A stretch of 64,000 bases of DNA from Marinomonas primoryensis (GTDB lineage: Bacteria; Pseudomonadota; Gammaproteobacteria; Pseudomonadales; Marinomonadaceae). Below the pieces are notes generated by a model that had not been told where the DNA came from, made no database searches, and worked only from the letters and a program-made list of their open reading frames with translations. The stretch spans positions 2,597,001-2,661,000 of the forward strand of contig NZ_CP054301.1 of NCBI RefSeq assembly GCF_013372285.1. The letters run 5' to 3'. Position numbers and translations under genes: made by a program. Positions within the stretch are counted from its first letter, which is position 1; each line of letters starts with the position of its first letter. Below are positions 8,125 through 16,542 of the stretch, in pieces.

Positions 8125-11040
8125 ATGACGTACAGCAAGATTGAGCTGGATAAGCTCATGGCGTTTGAGTACCAAAAAGTAGAAGGTGGCCTAAGCCAAA
8201 TAGACCAACGTGACCTTCAGGCTATATTGCCAAAAGGCATGACCGCCGACGCTCTATTAGAAAAGTTTGCCGCCGGTGAATACGTTCTCCTGACTGACAG
8301 TCCCATCACACCGTTGCTCATTCAAGCCTCAAGCAATTTCGTGTTAAACGAATGGCAAATCAACCCTGATGCAGAATTAGACTTTCAGCCCAGCGCCTTA
8401 ATCGCACTGCAAAATCGTCTTAATATGGGGGGAATCGGTGGTGGGTCATCCGCCTTCACTGATCAAAATAATGGCAACCTTCACCCTGCTCAACCCATCC
8501 ACTACACACCAGAACCTGTCGTACCAGACAGCAGCACTCAACAGCGTCAAGCGCCTTTGGCTTACGAATACAACATAGAAATCGCCTTTTCCAGCAAGGC
8601 TCCCCACCTACCAAGCAGACTCACCACCCAACTCACCGACACCAACGGTAAAAATCCACAGGCGAATTGGGACGCTAGTCCAACAAAATACGGTGCAAAA
8701 TACACAATAAAAACCGATTCAAAGGCCCCTAGAAACCTACGTTTTTCCGTCGCCAATGATGTAATGGGGTTGTCCCTAAAAGGCGTCAATATGGTGTCCT
8801 TGGGATCTGGCACTGTAAACGACGCCTTTATCCCCATTATGCCCGCCGTACAATATGGCGAACGCCTAGCATTAACCACATCGGGCTACCTTTATCACTT
8901 TAAAGCCGATCAGCTGATTCAAGAGTATAAATGGGTTGGCGAAGAAGGCTTTACCCCTTTGTTGAAATGGGGTGCCGAACAGACGTTTAATCATATTAGT
9001 CTTTCTCTGCTGGTGTATTGGAAGATCGCAGGGGAAGTCGTCACGGATCAGTACCTTGTTTACAGAAGTGAAAAACTATCGAAAACCGAGTTAGATCAAG
9101 TGACTCCCGCATGGCTGGATGAGCAGGGAATTAAGCTCGACATTAAACGGCTTTTAGACGTCGCAACCGTCGCTCCACTGGCAAGAGATACCTTACAAAA
9201 AGCTGAAAAAAAAGCCGACATCACCTCTCACAGAGTCGTAGAAAACCCAACCACTCAGCAACGCGAGACGTGGGCAGAAATTGCTCAGCAATATGATCTA
9301 AGCGCACTGGAATTGCTCAACCAAAACGCCCATTTTCATGACAACCCTATCGCCCTCAAAATAGGCGACACGCTCAACGTTAGAAAAGACACAGCGCAAA
9401 GCAATACCGTAGAATTTGATACCTTTGAATACCCACCTGAGCCTCCCAGCACCTACAATAGTGCACAGAATAGCCATTATCAATTTGGTAAGTCCAACGC
9501 CACCCTAACCAACCGCGCCCTCTTACCGCTGAGGCAACGGTTGGTAAAAAAGGGCCTGCCGTTGGTCAACATTAAACCCGAACACATCCTACGTATTGGT
9601 GTGTTTTTTGATGGTACGGGGCAAAACGAAAAAAACGACGAACACAAAGAAACACGAGGTGATAAATCTCGCACCAACATCGCCAGACTGTTTGCGGCTT
9701 ACCCTGAAAAAACGGGGGAATCCGCTAAAATCTATGTCTCCGGTGTTGGTACTCTAGATGGGGCTTGGCAAACACCAGAGGTTATCGATAAAGGTGAGGA
9801 TGAAAGCAAACCGTCCAGTGCTTTTGGCGTCTATGACGACAATGGAGCGTTTCAAAAGTGGCAGATATTAGTAAAAGAACTAAATAGGATTATCAGCTTG
9901 TTAGGCAGTGATTATCAAACTATCACTCACCTTGCCTTTGATGTGTTTGGCTTTAGTCGTGGGGCGGCCCTCGCTCGACACTTTATCAATGTCCTCGTTC
10001 AGGAAGGACTACCAGACTACCGTCGTGCTCGTAACGCCCCTCTTGGGCGATCTCATCTCAATGCAGCAGGAAAACATCACCCCAATCTATTAGGGGGAAC
10101 ACACTATTCAACCTACAGCGAAAACAATGATGGCTATCATAGAGATAACCAACGCTCGAGCAGTGTGCGCTTTGTCGGATTATTTGACACCGTCGGATCT
10201 TTTTACCTACCCGGCGATAACCGTAACGGGGGCTTCCAGCTCCACTTGAACTCAAAAGACGTTGGCAGAGCGTTTCAGATATGCGCTCACCATGAATACA
10301 GAATCAACTTCCCCCTGTCTTCATTAAAAACAAAAGACAAACTGCCGCCTAATTTTCATGAAGAAGTCTTCCCCGGCGCCCACACTGACGTAGGGGGCGG
10401 TTACCCTTTTGTTAAACAATATGACAAAACCAATTTGCCAGTGCACTATGGAGTTCCTACCAACAACACCTACAACCGAGAGCTTATTAAGACACTGTCT
10501 TATCAAGACCAGAAAGAGGAATACGCTTACCAAGGCAGACTAGTGGACTTTGATACGCTGTTTTATCAAGAACAGCAACGCCACCAAATCGAGTGGAAGT
10601 CTGAATGTAAAGCAACCTACAGCCAACATGGCAAAGTAGAGCAGGAAGACGCTGTCTTGTACTTTTATCGCTTGCAGCCCATTGATGCCAGTTTGGCGGG
10701 GCTCGCGCAAGAGCGCATGAAACAACAAGCAGAAAGATTTGGGGTTGAGTGGTTTGACAAAGAATATCGGTTACCGAAAGATTATGAAGAAAATACTGAG
10801 CAGACGGCGTTATGGGAAAAACTGAAAGAAGAACCACTAGGAAGTATTACGTTTGATCAATGGCAAGCAGATCTGCCTAAAGGCTATATCCATCGTTCCC
10901 ACGATAAAGTCATCAACCCCGGTTGCGCTACTATACAAGATGGCCTAGTGGATGCTATCGCCAACCTGAAAACATTTACGCGTTACCAACCCAATGCACC
11001 ACTCAAAACCCCAAACAGGGAAGTGTACGACAATGAATAA
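8125..11040 (+). CDS. Tle1-like DUF2235 phospholipase with internal LysM domain (putative T6SS effector)
   Basis: A 971-residue protein without signal peptide. Residues 1-365 are an unassigned N-terminal region. Residues ~370-415 form a LysM-like motif (TWAEIAQQYDLSALELLNQN ... LKIGDTLNV). The C-terminal half is a DUF2235 alpha/beta-hydrolase: RIGVFFDGTGQ with Asp496, the nucleophile elbow GFSRGAA with Ser611, FDTVGSF with Asp688 and FPGAHTDVGGGYP with His753. This is the Ser-Asp-His triad and spacing of Tle1 lipases, which are delivered by type VI secretion into competitors. The start is the ATG at 8125 (AAGGA at 8113-8117); two TTG codons precede it. It overlaps the first of three tandem lipoprotein genes by 8 bases. 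No VgrG, Hcp or PAAR is nearby. Confidence 0.85.
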   Translation: MTYSKIELDKLMAFEYQKVEGGLSQIDQRDLQAILPKGMTADALLEKFAAGEYVLLTDSPITPLLIQASSNFVLNEWQINPDAELDFQPSALIALQNRLNMGGIGGGSSAFTDQNNGNLHPAQPIHYTPEPVVPDSSTQQRQAPLAYEYNIEIAFSSKAPHLPSRLTTQLTDTNGKNPQANWDASPTKYGAKYTIKTDSKAPRNLRFSVANDVMGLSLKGVNMVSLGSGTVNDAFIPIMPAVQYGERLALTTSGYLYHFKADQLIQEYKWVGEEGFTPLLKWGAEQTFNHISLSLLVYWKIAGEVVTDQYLVYRSEKLSKTELDQVTPAWLDEQGIKLDIKRLLDVATVAPLARDTLQKAEKKADITSHRVVENPTTQQRETWAEIAQQYDLSALELLNQNAHFHDNPIALKIGDTLNVRKDTAQSNTVEFDTFEYPPEPPSTYNSAQNSHYQFGKSNATLTNRALLPLRQRLVKKGLPLVNIKPEHILRIGVFFDGTGQNEKNDEHKETRGDKSRTNIARLFAAYPEKTGESAKIYVSGVGTLDGAWQTPEVIDKGEDESKPSSAFGVYDDNGAFQKWQILVKELNRIISLLGSDYQTITHLAFDVFGFSRGAALARHFINVLVQEGLPDYRRARNAPLGRSHLNAAGKHHPNLLGGTHYSTYSENNDGYHRDNQRSSSVRFVGLFDTVGSFYLPGDNRNGGFQLHLNSKDVGRAFQICAHHEYRINFPLSSLKTKDKLPPNFHEEVFPGAHTDVGGGYPFVKQYDKTNLPVHYGVPTNNTYNRELIKTLSYQDQKEEYAYQGRLVDFDTLFYQEQQRHQIEWKSECKATYSQHGKVEQEDAVLYFYRLQPIDASLAGLAQERMKQQAERFGVEWFDKEYRLPKDYEENTEQTALWEKLKEEPLGSITFDQWQADLPKGYIHRSHDKVINPGCATIQDGLVDAIANLKTFTRYQPNAPLKTPNREVYDNE

Positions 11041-11617
11041 ACTGCTATTTGTATTAACAACATTCCTATTATTGACGGCTTGTGATGAAAAGCCCTTTTA
11101 TGTCGCCAATATTGGCAATGCAGGCAGTTTAGATGGTCAATATGGTATTCGTAGCATGTCTGTTTCAGATGTCTTAGGAGGAGGCGGCGGCTTTGGTTAT
11201 GGTGCGGTAAATGGCTACCCCGGAGCCAGTGCCGACATTGGTCGCATGGGCGTGCCCAAACACATTGAGGGTTATTGGGCCAAATATGAAGAGAATAACA
11301 AAACAACTTACTACCGAATCTCAGCCAACATAGACAGTGAGTTGGCGGAAAAAAAGGTCCGCACTCTGCTTAACTATTATAAAAGTTACACTGAAAAAGA
11401 TGGTTCTATGCAAGTTTTAGTGGAGAAGGAAAGAATTCAGGTACTTTATACATTGGTGTGTGTTGACTTGTATTCAGACTGTTCTCCTAGAGAAGACGCT
11501 GACTCTCAAAACTGGGTCAAAAAATCCCCACGAGGAGTCACTGATTTAGTTGTTCTATTTGATGGCAAAGGTGAAATGTCTTCGACGCCATTTCCAGATT
11601 CACCGTATGAAGATTAA
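11033..11617 (+). CDS. Lipoprotein, putative immunity protein to the Tle1-like lipase (copy 1, intact)
   Basis: 194 residues with a type II signal peptide and lipobox LLTAC (Cys17), followed by Asp at +2. The mature part has a glycine-rich VLGGGGGFGYGAVNGYPG segment (about residues 44-61) resembling DUF3304-type lipoproteins found beside Tle1 lipases. It starts inside the lipase stop region (8-base overlap), so it is translationally coupled. The role, to neutralise the lipase in the periplasm of the producing cell, is inferred from position and lipoprotein nature. An A7 run (GCG GAA AAA AAG, 11347 region) keeps this copy in frame. Confidence 0.75.
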   Translation: MNKLLFVLTTFLLLTACDEKPFYVANIGNAGSLDGQYGIRSMSVSDVLGGGGGFGYGAVNGYPGASADIGRMGVPKHIEGYWAKYEENNKTTYYRISANIDSELAEKKVRTLLNYYKSYTEKDGSMQVLVEKERIQVLYTLVCVDLYSDCSPREDADSQNWVKKSPRGVTDLVVLFDGKGEMSSTPFPDSPYED

Positions 11618-12194
11618 GCTGCTATTCGTCCTTACCGCCTTACACTTTCTCTCTGCATGTGAAGAGAAACCCTTTTATGTCGCCAACATCGGTAATGCGG
11701 GCAGTTTGGATGGTCCTTACAGCATGGGTTCCGTAAGCGTCTCTGATGTCTTAGGCGGAGGCGGAGGCTTTGGTTACGGTGCGGTGAATGGCTACCCTGG
11801 AAAAAGTGCCGACATTGGTCGTATGGGCGTCCCGAAACACATTGAGGGTTATTGGGCAAAAAAATATTCCACTGGAGGATTTCAGTTTTACTACCGAATT
11901 TCAGCCGACATAGACAGTGAGTTAGCGGAAAAAAAATTCGCACTCTCAGAAGCTATTATGAGTCTTTTAAAGGCAAAACCGGCTCCATGCAAGTCGTGGT
12001 AGAGAGAGAGAGTCAGAATTTTTTACACCCTTTATTGTTCTCCTTCATACGACGATTGCACACCAAAGGATAATTCTGATCTTAATCATTGGGTAGAAAA
12101 AGCACCTGGGTCGGTTCGCAATGTCGTCGTTCTGTTTGATGGTAAAGGTGAAGTGTCTTCAACGCCATTTCCTGATTCACAGTATGAAGATTAA
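11607..12194 (+). pseudogene. Second tandem immunity lipoprotein, double frameshift
   Basis: Paralogue of copy 1, starting MKIKLLFVLT with lipobox LSAC and Glu at +2, overlapping the copy 1 stop by 11 bases. It is in frame to ~11935, where an A8-TT tract replaces A7-GGT, leaving it one base short. The reading frame then stops at 12002. A (GA)n run at 12001-12012 is two bases short relative to the expected ERERV codons, which restores the original frame; that frame then stays open to TAA at 12194 with the family C-terminus (VVVLFDGKGE). So only ~75 bases are out of frame. Either a decayed gene or a slippage-prone one. Confidence 0.8.
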
Positions 12195-12773
12195 GCGGCT
12201 ATTCGTCCTTACCGCCTTACTCTTTCTCTCTGCATGTGAAGAAAAGCCCTTTTATGTCGCCAACATCGGTAATGCGGGCAGTTTGGATGGTCAGTATGGC
12301 ATTCGGAGTATGTCTGTTTCAGATGTCTTAGGCGGAGGCGGCGGCTTTGGTTACGGTGCCGTGAATGGCTACCCTGGAAAAAGTGCCGACATTGGTCGTA
12401 TGGGCGTGCCCAAACACATTGAGGGTTATTGGGCCAAATATGAAGAGAATAACAAAACAACTTATTATCGAATTTCAGCCGACATCGACAGTGAGTTGGC
12501 GGAAAAAAGGTCCGCACTCTGTTTAACTATTATAAAAGTTACACTGAAAAAGATGGTTCTATTCAAGTTTTAGTGGAGAAGGAAAGAATTCAGGTGCTTT
12601 ATACATTGGTGTGTGTTGACTTGTATTCAGACTGTTCTCCTAGAGAAGACGCTGACTCTCAAAACTGGGTCAAAAAATCCCCACGAGGAGTCACTGATTT
12701 AGTTGTTCTATTTGATGGCAAAGGCGAAATGTCTCCCATGCCATTTACTGACTCGCCTTATGATGAGAATTGA
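12184..12773 (+). pseudogene. Third tandem immunity lipoprotein, frameshift in poly-A tract
   Basis: A third copy, starting MKIKRLFVLT with lipobox LSAC, overlapping copy 2 by 11 bases. It is in frame to the tract GCGGAAAAAAGG (~12499-12510), which has six A where copy 1 has seven. The initial frame ends at 12573, while the C-terminal half continues in the shifted frame to TGA at 12773. The C-terminal half is almost base-for-base identical to copy 1, while the signal peptide follows copy 2: a mosaic. Ribosomal or polymerase slippage on the A6 run would give the full product. Confidence 0.8.
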
Positions 12774-12776
12774 CAC

Positions 12777-12798
12777 AAAAAAGGGCTTTCGCCCTTTT
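12777..12798. terminator. Bidirectional rho-independent terminator
   Basis: Stem AAAAGGGC / GCCCTTTT with loop TTTC, T-rich on both strands, between the convergent immunity array (plus) and iolG (minus). Confidence 0.88.
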
Positions 12799-12824
12799 CT
12801 ATTACGTCATACTAAATCTATTTT

Positions 12825-13823
12825 CTACCAACTCAGCGTTACTTTCTGCCCTGTTTCAAGGGATTTCTGTGCGGCATCGGCTAGCATTTGCGCTCGGCGT
12901 CCGTCTTCAAAACTTGGCGATACGGGCTGTTTCGCTAAGACATTTTCAATGAAAGACGTCAGTTGTAGGTTATAAGCATCCACATAACGATCAATAAAAA
13001 AGTTATAAAGCGGGTCTTTGACTTGCGTGGTTTCTTTGGTGAATCGAGTCACGGACGTAGGTGTTTGGTTATTCGAAATAACCATGCCCTCTGAACCAAA
13101 TGCTTCGACGCGCTGGTCGTAACCATAGATTGCACGACGAGAGCCGTTAATGTGAATTAAACGACCGGATTGGCTTTTCATGATCAACATCACGCTGTCA
13201 ACGTCGCCAATATCAGTGATCTTTTCATCCACCATCGCTCCGCCGAATGCTTGTAACTCAACAATTTCCTCGTTGAGAACAAAACGCGCCATATCGAAAT
13301 CATGAATGACCATGTCACGAAAAATCCCCCCAGACGATTTCAGGTATTCCACTGGTGCCATGCCAGGGTCACGACTGGTGATAATCAACTGTTCTAGTTT
13401 ACCAATACTGCCGTCTTGCGCGGCTTTGGCGACAGCCGCGTGGCTAGGATCATAACGACGGTTAAAGCCGATTTGGATTGGCACTGGGCAATCTTTAATT
13501 TCTTCTAAACAAGCGTTTACCGTTGCGGTGTCTAGATCGATTGGCTTTTCACATAAAATTGCTTTGCCCGCTTTCGCGGCTTTTACAATCAGTTCAACGT
13601 GCGTGTCGGTGCTGGTTGCAATCAATACCGCATGAACGTCTGGATCTGCCAAGGCTTCATCCACACTGGAAACGACTTTCGCACCCGTCGTTTTGGCCAC
13701 TTCCTCTGCCGCGGGAGCATGCACATCAAATACATATTTGAGATTCGATTGAGAAAACGCCTGAATGTTTTTGGCATGCATTTTCCCGATTCGACCGGCA
13801 CCAAACAAAGCAAAATTAAGCAT
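12825..13823 (-). CDS. iolG: myo-inositol 2-dehydrogenase
   Basis: NAD-dependent oxidation of myo-inositol to 2-keto-myo-inositol (scyllo-inosose). 332 residues of the Gfo/Idh/MocA family: N-terminal Rossmann motif FGAGRIGKMHAKN, then the catalytic-domain EKPIDLD lysine segment (about residue 100), GFNRRYD, and the HDFDMARF histidine/aspartate motif (about 175). It is the most distal gene of the minus-strand iol operon, separated from iolB by a 293-base gap holding two large hairpin repeats, so its level may differ from the genes upstream. Ribosome site GAAGGGA. Confidence 0.92.
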   Translation of the reverse strand: MLNFALFGAGRIGKMHAKNIQAFSQSNLKYVFDVHAPAAEEVAKTTGAKVVSSVDEALADPDVHAVLIATSTDTHVELIVKAAKAGKAILCEKPIDLDTATVNACLEEIKDCPVPIQIGFNRRYDPSHAAVAKAAQDGSIGKLEQLIITSRDPGMAPVEYLKSSGGIFRDMVIHDFDMARFVLNEEIVELQAFGGAMVDEKITDIGDVDSVMLIMKSQSGRLIHINGSRRAIYGYDQRVEAFGSEGMVISNNQTPTSVTRFTKETTQVKDPLYNFFIDRYVDAYNLQLTSFIENVLAKQPVSPSFEDGRRAQMLADAAQKSLETGQKVTLSW

Positions 13824-13883
13824 TTTATTATCCCTTCAATGTTATTTTCACTGCTCTCTAAAACAGTATTGATATCACCAAAC

Positions 13884-13923
13884 ACCCCCTCCCAACCTCC
13901 CCCTTAGCAGGGGGAGGAGCTTA
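13884..13923. repeat. GC-rich hairpin repeat, exact inverted copy of 4865-4904
   Basis: Forty bases identical to the reverse complement of 4865-4904. Internal hairpin: CCTCCCCC (13896-13903), loop TTAGCA, GGGGGAGG (13910-13917). It is intergenic, between iolB and iolG. The exact identity over 9 kb suggests a dispersed repeat family. Confidence 0.88.
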
Positions 13924-13995
13924 GTACTTTCCCCCGGGTAGAAGCAGATCGTATTCATTACGAATTGTTTGGCCCTCACAAAGACGTGTGATTTT

Positions 13996-14047
13996 AACCC
14001 CTCCCTAACCCTCCCCTTATCTTCAAGGGGAGGGTTAGGGTGGGGTT
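13996..14047. repeat. Large hairpin repeat, 23-base arms
   Basis: Arms 13996-14018 and 14025-14047 pair over 23 bases with a single mismatch around the loop ATCTTC. The arms are composed of CCCTCCC/CCCTAACCC-type runs. It lies between iolB and iolG. It may be a REP/MITE-like element or an mRNA-stabilising or attenuating hairpin; no open frame is inside. Confidence 0.85.
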
Positions 14048-14116
14048 ATTTCTTAAGTTACCAACAAAACTTTCGATAGCAGCTGTTATTTTTATTAATG
14101 AAAACATCTGATTTTT

Positions 14117-14947
14117 TTAAACTTGTTTGTCTCTTTCAATAATCCACTCATGATCAGGGTCGTTATGGAATATCCAGTTTCGACTTGGCCCCGCCATGAC
14201 ATTTAAATAATAAGACTGATAGCCATGAGGCACGCCGACAGGATGATAACCTTCTGGCACCATGACAAGATCGCCGTCTTCCACCGCCATGGTTTCATCT
14301 ATGCGGCGATCATCGGTATAGACTCGCTGAAAAACAAAACCTTGCGGTGGATCTATCTTGTGATAGTAGGTTTCTTCCAGTTGAGTCTCTGCAGGTGCTG
14401 CGTCGGTATCATGTTTATGAGGCGGATAGCTCGACCAGCCGCCGCTTGGCGTGATGACTTCACACACCAGCAAGCTGTCCGCTGGCTCGTTACCAAACAA
14501 AATATTGCACACATGACGAGTATTACTCGTTACACCACGCGTTTCATATTGACACTGCTCAGGTGAAATCAGTTTCGCTTTAAAACCGCCCTTACCCGGC
14601 GCTTTGCAAAAAGCCACTTCCACGTCCGTAATCGCTTCAATACGGATCTCATCTTGCGCCGGAGAATACACAGAGTACGGCGCTTTTTGATCAAATACGC
14701 TCATGCGATCACCTATATTCTTCCACGCTTCAAGCTTGGTGTTAGCATTGGCTTTTCCTGACAGAATCACCGCACACACTTCGTCCGTTGCCGTTTCGAT
14801 GGTGATCGACTCACCCGCTTTAAGCTGGTGCGCTTCAAAGCCAACATAACGCCAATTGGCACTTTTAGGTGTCACCAGCTGAGTTTGAGTCTGCCCTGTT
14901 TGTTGGCTATTTTTACTTAGGCTATTTTTACTTAGTAAATGCGACAT
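14117..14947 (-). CDS. iolB: 5-deoxy-glucuronate isomerase
   Basis: Isomerises 5-deoxy-D-glucuronate to 2-deoxy-5-keto-D-gluconate in inositol catabolism. 276 residues of the KduI/IolB cupin fold, with metal-ligand-rich segments SSYPPHKHD (about residues 180-188), EETYYHKIDPPQGF (193-206) and the late GYHPVGVPHGYQSYYLNVMA motif. The start at 14947 (GAGG, 9 bases) is preferred over the TTG two codons upstream. A 15-base tandem duplication (14906-14935) doubles a LSKNS motif in the N-terminus, probably harmless. It follows iolA by 21 bases. Confidence 0.92.
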   Translation of the reverse strand: MSHLLSKNSLSKNSQQTGQTQTQLVTPKSANWRYVGFEAHQLKAGESITIETATDEVCAVILSGKANANTKLEAWKNIGDRMSVFDQKAPYSVYSPAQDEIRIEAITDVEVAFCKAPGKGGFKAKLISPEQCQYETRGVTSNTRHVCNILFGNEPADSLLVCEVITPSGGWSSYPPHKHDTDAAPAETQLEETYYHKIDPPQGFVFQRVYTDDRRIDETMAVEDGDLVMVPEGYHPVGVPHGYQSYYLNVMAGPSRNWIFHNDPDHEWIIERDKQV

Positions 14948-14968
14948 AATCAAAAACCTCGAAACAAA

Positions 14969-16495
14969 TTACTTCATGGTTGGCATAGAGAACTCTGGAC
15001 CCGCGCGTAAACCTGTCGGCCAGCGGGCCGTAATGGTTTTCATGCGAGTATAGAAACGCACACCATCTGGCCCATGCATGTGCAAAGGACCAAACAAAGA
15101 TCGCTTCCAACCACCAAAACTATGGAACGCCATAGGAACTGGAATAGGCACATTGACACCAACCATGCCCACTTGAACTTTTTCAGTAAACTGACGCGCG
15201 GTATCACCATCTCTCGTGAAAATGGCGGTGCCGTTACCATATTCGTGGCGGTTAATTAACGCCAAGCCTTCATCATAAGAATCCACTCGAACCACACACA
15301 AAACGGGACCGAAAATTTCTTCACCGTAAATACGCATGCCCGCTTTCACTTGGTCAAAAAGCGTAGGTCCAACAAAGTAGCCTTGCTCGTGGTTTTTGCA
15401 GACGAAATCACGACCATCAACCACTAAAGTCGCACCTTGTTCCACACCTGACGTAATGTAATCACGTACTTTTTGTGCGTGCTCTTGGCTGACCAAAGGT
15501 CCCATGTGCGGTTCGTTTTCGATGCCGTATTGTTTGTACAAGCCGGGTCCAATGGTCATCGTCGTAATTTCTTTTTGCAGTTTAGCAATCAGGTTATCAG
15601 CCACTTCGTCGCCGACACAAACCGCAACCGAAATCGCCATACAACGCTCTCCCGCTGACCCGTAAGCCGCCCCCATTAATGAGTTCACTACTTGGTTTGG
15701 ATCGGCATCTGGCATCACTAACATGTGATTTTTTGCGCCACCTAGAGCTTGCACTCGCTTGCCGTGTGCGCTGGCTGTTGCATAAATGTATTCCGCAATA
15801 GGCGTAGAACCAACAAAGCTCACCGCTTGCACTCGTTCGTCAGTTAGCAATACATCAACCGATTCTTTATCCCCGTTTACTACGTTGAAGACACCATCTG
15901 GTAAACCCGCTTCTTTCAATAATTCTGCAAGGCGCATGATGGTGCTTGGGTCTTTTTCCGACGGTTTCATCACAAACGTATTACCGCAAGCAATGGACAC
16001 AGGAAACATCCACATTGGCACCATCGCAGGGAAGTTAAACGGGCTGATACCGGCGCAAACACCAAGCGGCTGCATCAAACTGTAACTGTCAACACCACGA
16101 CCCACATTCAAGCTGTGCTCGCCTTTTTGAAGGTGCGGAATACCACAAGCAAACTCCACAACTTCCAAGCCGCGCGTCAGTTCGCCCATGGCATCGGAAT
16201 AGACTTTGCCGTGTTCACTGGCAATCAATTCGGCTAACTCATGGCTGTGTGCTTCCACTAAAGCTTTAAACTTAAACATCACGCGGGCGCGATTTAATGG
16301 TGTGACATGAGACCAAGTTTCAAACGCCGTTTGTGCCGATGTAATGGCGGATTGTGTTTCTTCAACCGTGCTCAGTGATACGGATAGAGACACCTCCCCT
16401 GTCGCAGGGTTAAAGACGTTTGCTTTACGAGACGAGGTACTTTCAACGCATTTATTGTCAATGAAGTTACCCATAACGTTATTCAAATTAGACAT
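14969..16495 (-). CDS. iolA: Methylmalonate-semialdehyde dehydrogenase (CoA-acylating)
   Basis: Converts malonate semialdehyde to acetyl-CoA and CO2, the last inositol step, and can also act on methylmalonate semialdehyde from valine. 508 residues of the aldehyde dehydrogenase superfamily: GISPFNFPAMVPMWMFP near residue 150, the NAD-binding FVGSTPIAEYIY segment, and the catalytic Cys285 in GSAGERCMAIS. The end PTGLRAGPEFSMPTMK is typical of MmsA. It lies within the iol operon between iolE and iolB. Ribosome site AGAGAG. Confidence 0.93.
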   Translation of the reverse strand: MSNLNNVMGNFIDNKCVESTSSRKANVFNPATGEVSLSVSLSTVEETQSAITSAQTAFETWSHVTPLNRARVMFKFKALVEAHSHELAELIASEHGKVYSDAMGELTRGLEVVEFACGIPHLQKGEHSLNVGRGVDSYSLMQPLGVCAGISPFNFPAMVPMWMFPVSIACGNTFVMKPSEKDPSTIMRLAELLKEAGLPDGVFNVVNGDKESVDVLLTDERVQAVSFVGSTPIAEYIYATASAHGKRVQALGGAKNHMLVMPDADPNQVVNSLMGAAYGSAGERCMAISVAVCVGDEVADNLIAKLQKEITTMTIGPGLYKQYGIENEPHMGPLVSQEHAQKVRDYITSGVEQGATLVVDGRDFVCKNHEQGYFVGPTLFDQVKAGMRIYGEEIFGPVLCVVRVDSYDEGLALINRHEYGNGTAIFTRDGDTARQFTEKVQVGMVGVNVPIPVPMAFHSFGGWKRSLFGPLHMHGPDGVRFYTRMKTITARWPTGLRAGPEFSMPTMK

Positions 16496-16542
16496 TTTTT
16501 TCTCTCTTTAAATACATGAATTCGGACATTTCTAGCGTGAGA

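Noticed and set aside
10983..12517. Minus-strand open frames opposite the immunity lipoproteins
   Set aside because: They repeat in step with the tandem copies, lack ribosome sites and have biased His/Arg/Cys composition expected of antisense shadows.
8125..12773. A complete type VI secretion cluster
   Set aside because: No structural T6SS gene (vgrG, hcp, paar, tss) occurs anywhere in the window; only the putative effector and immunity genes are seen.
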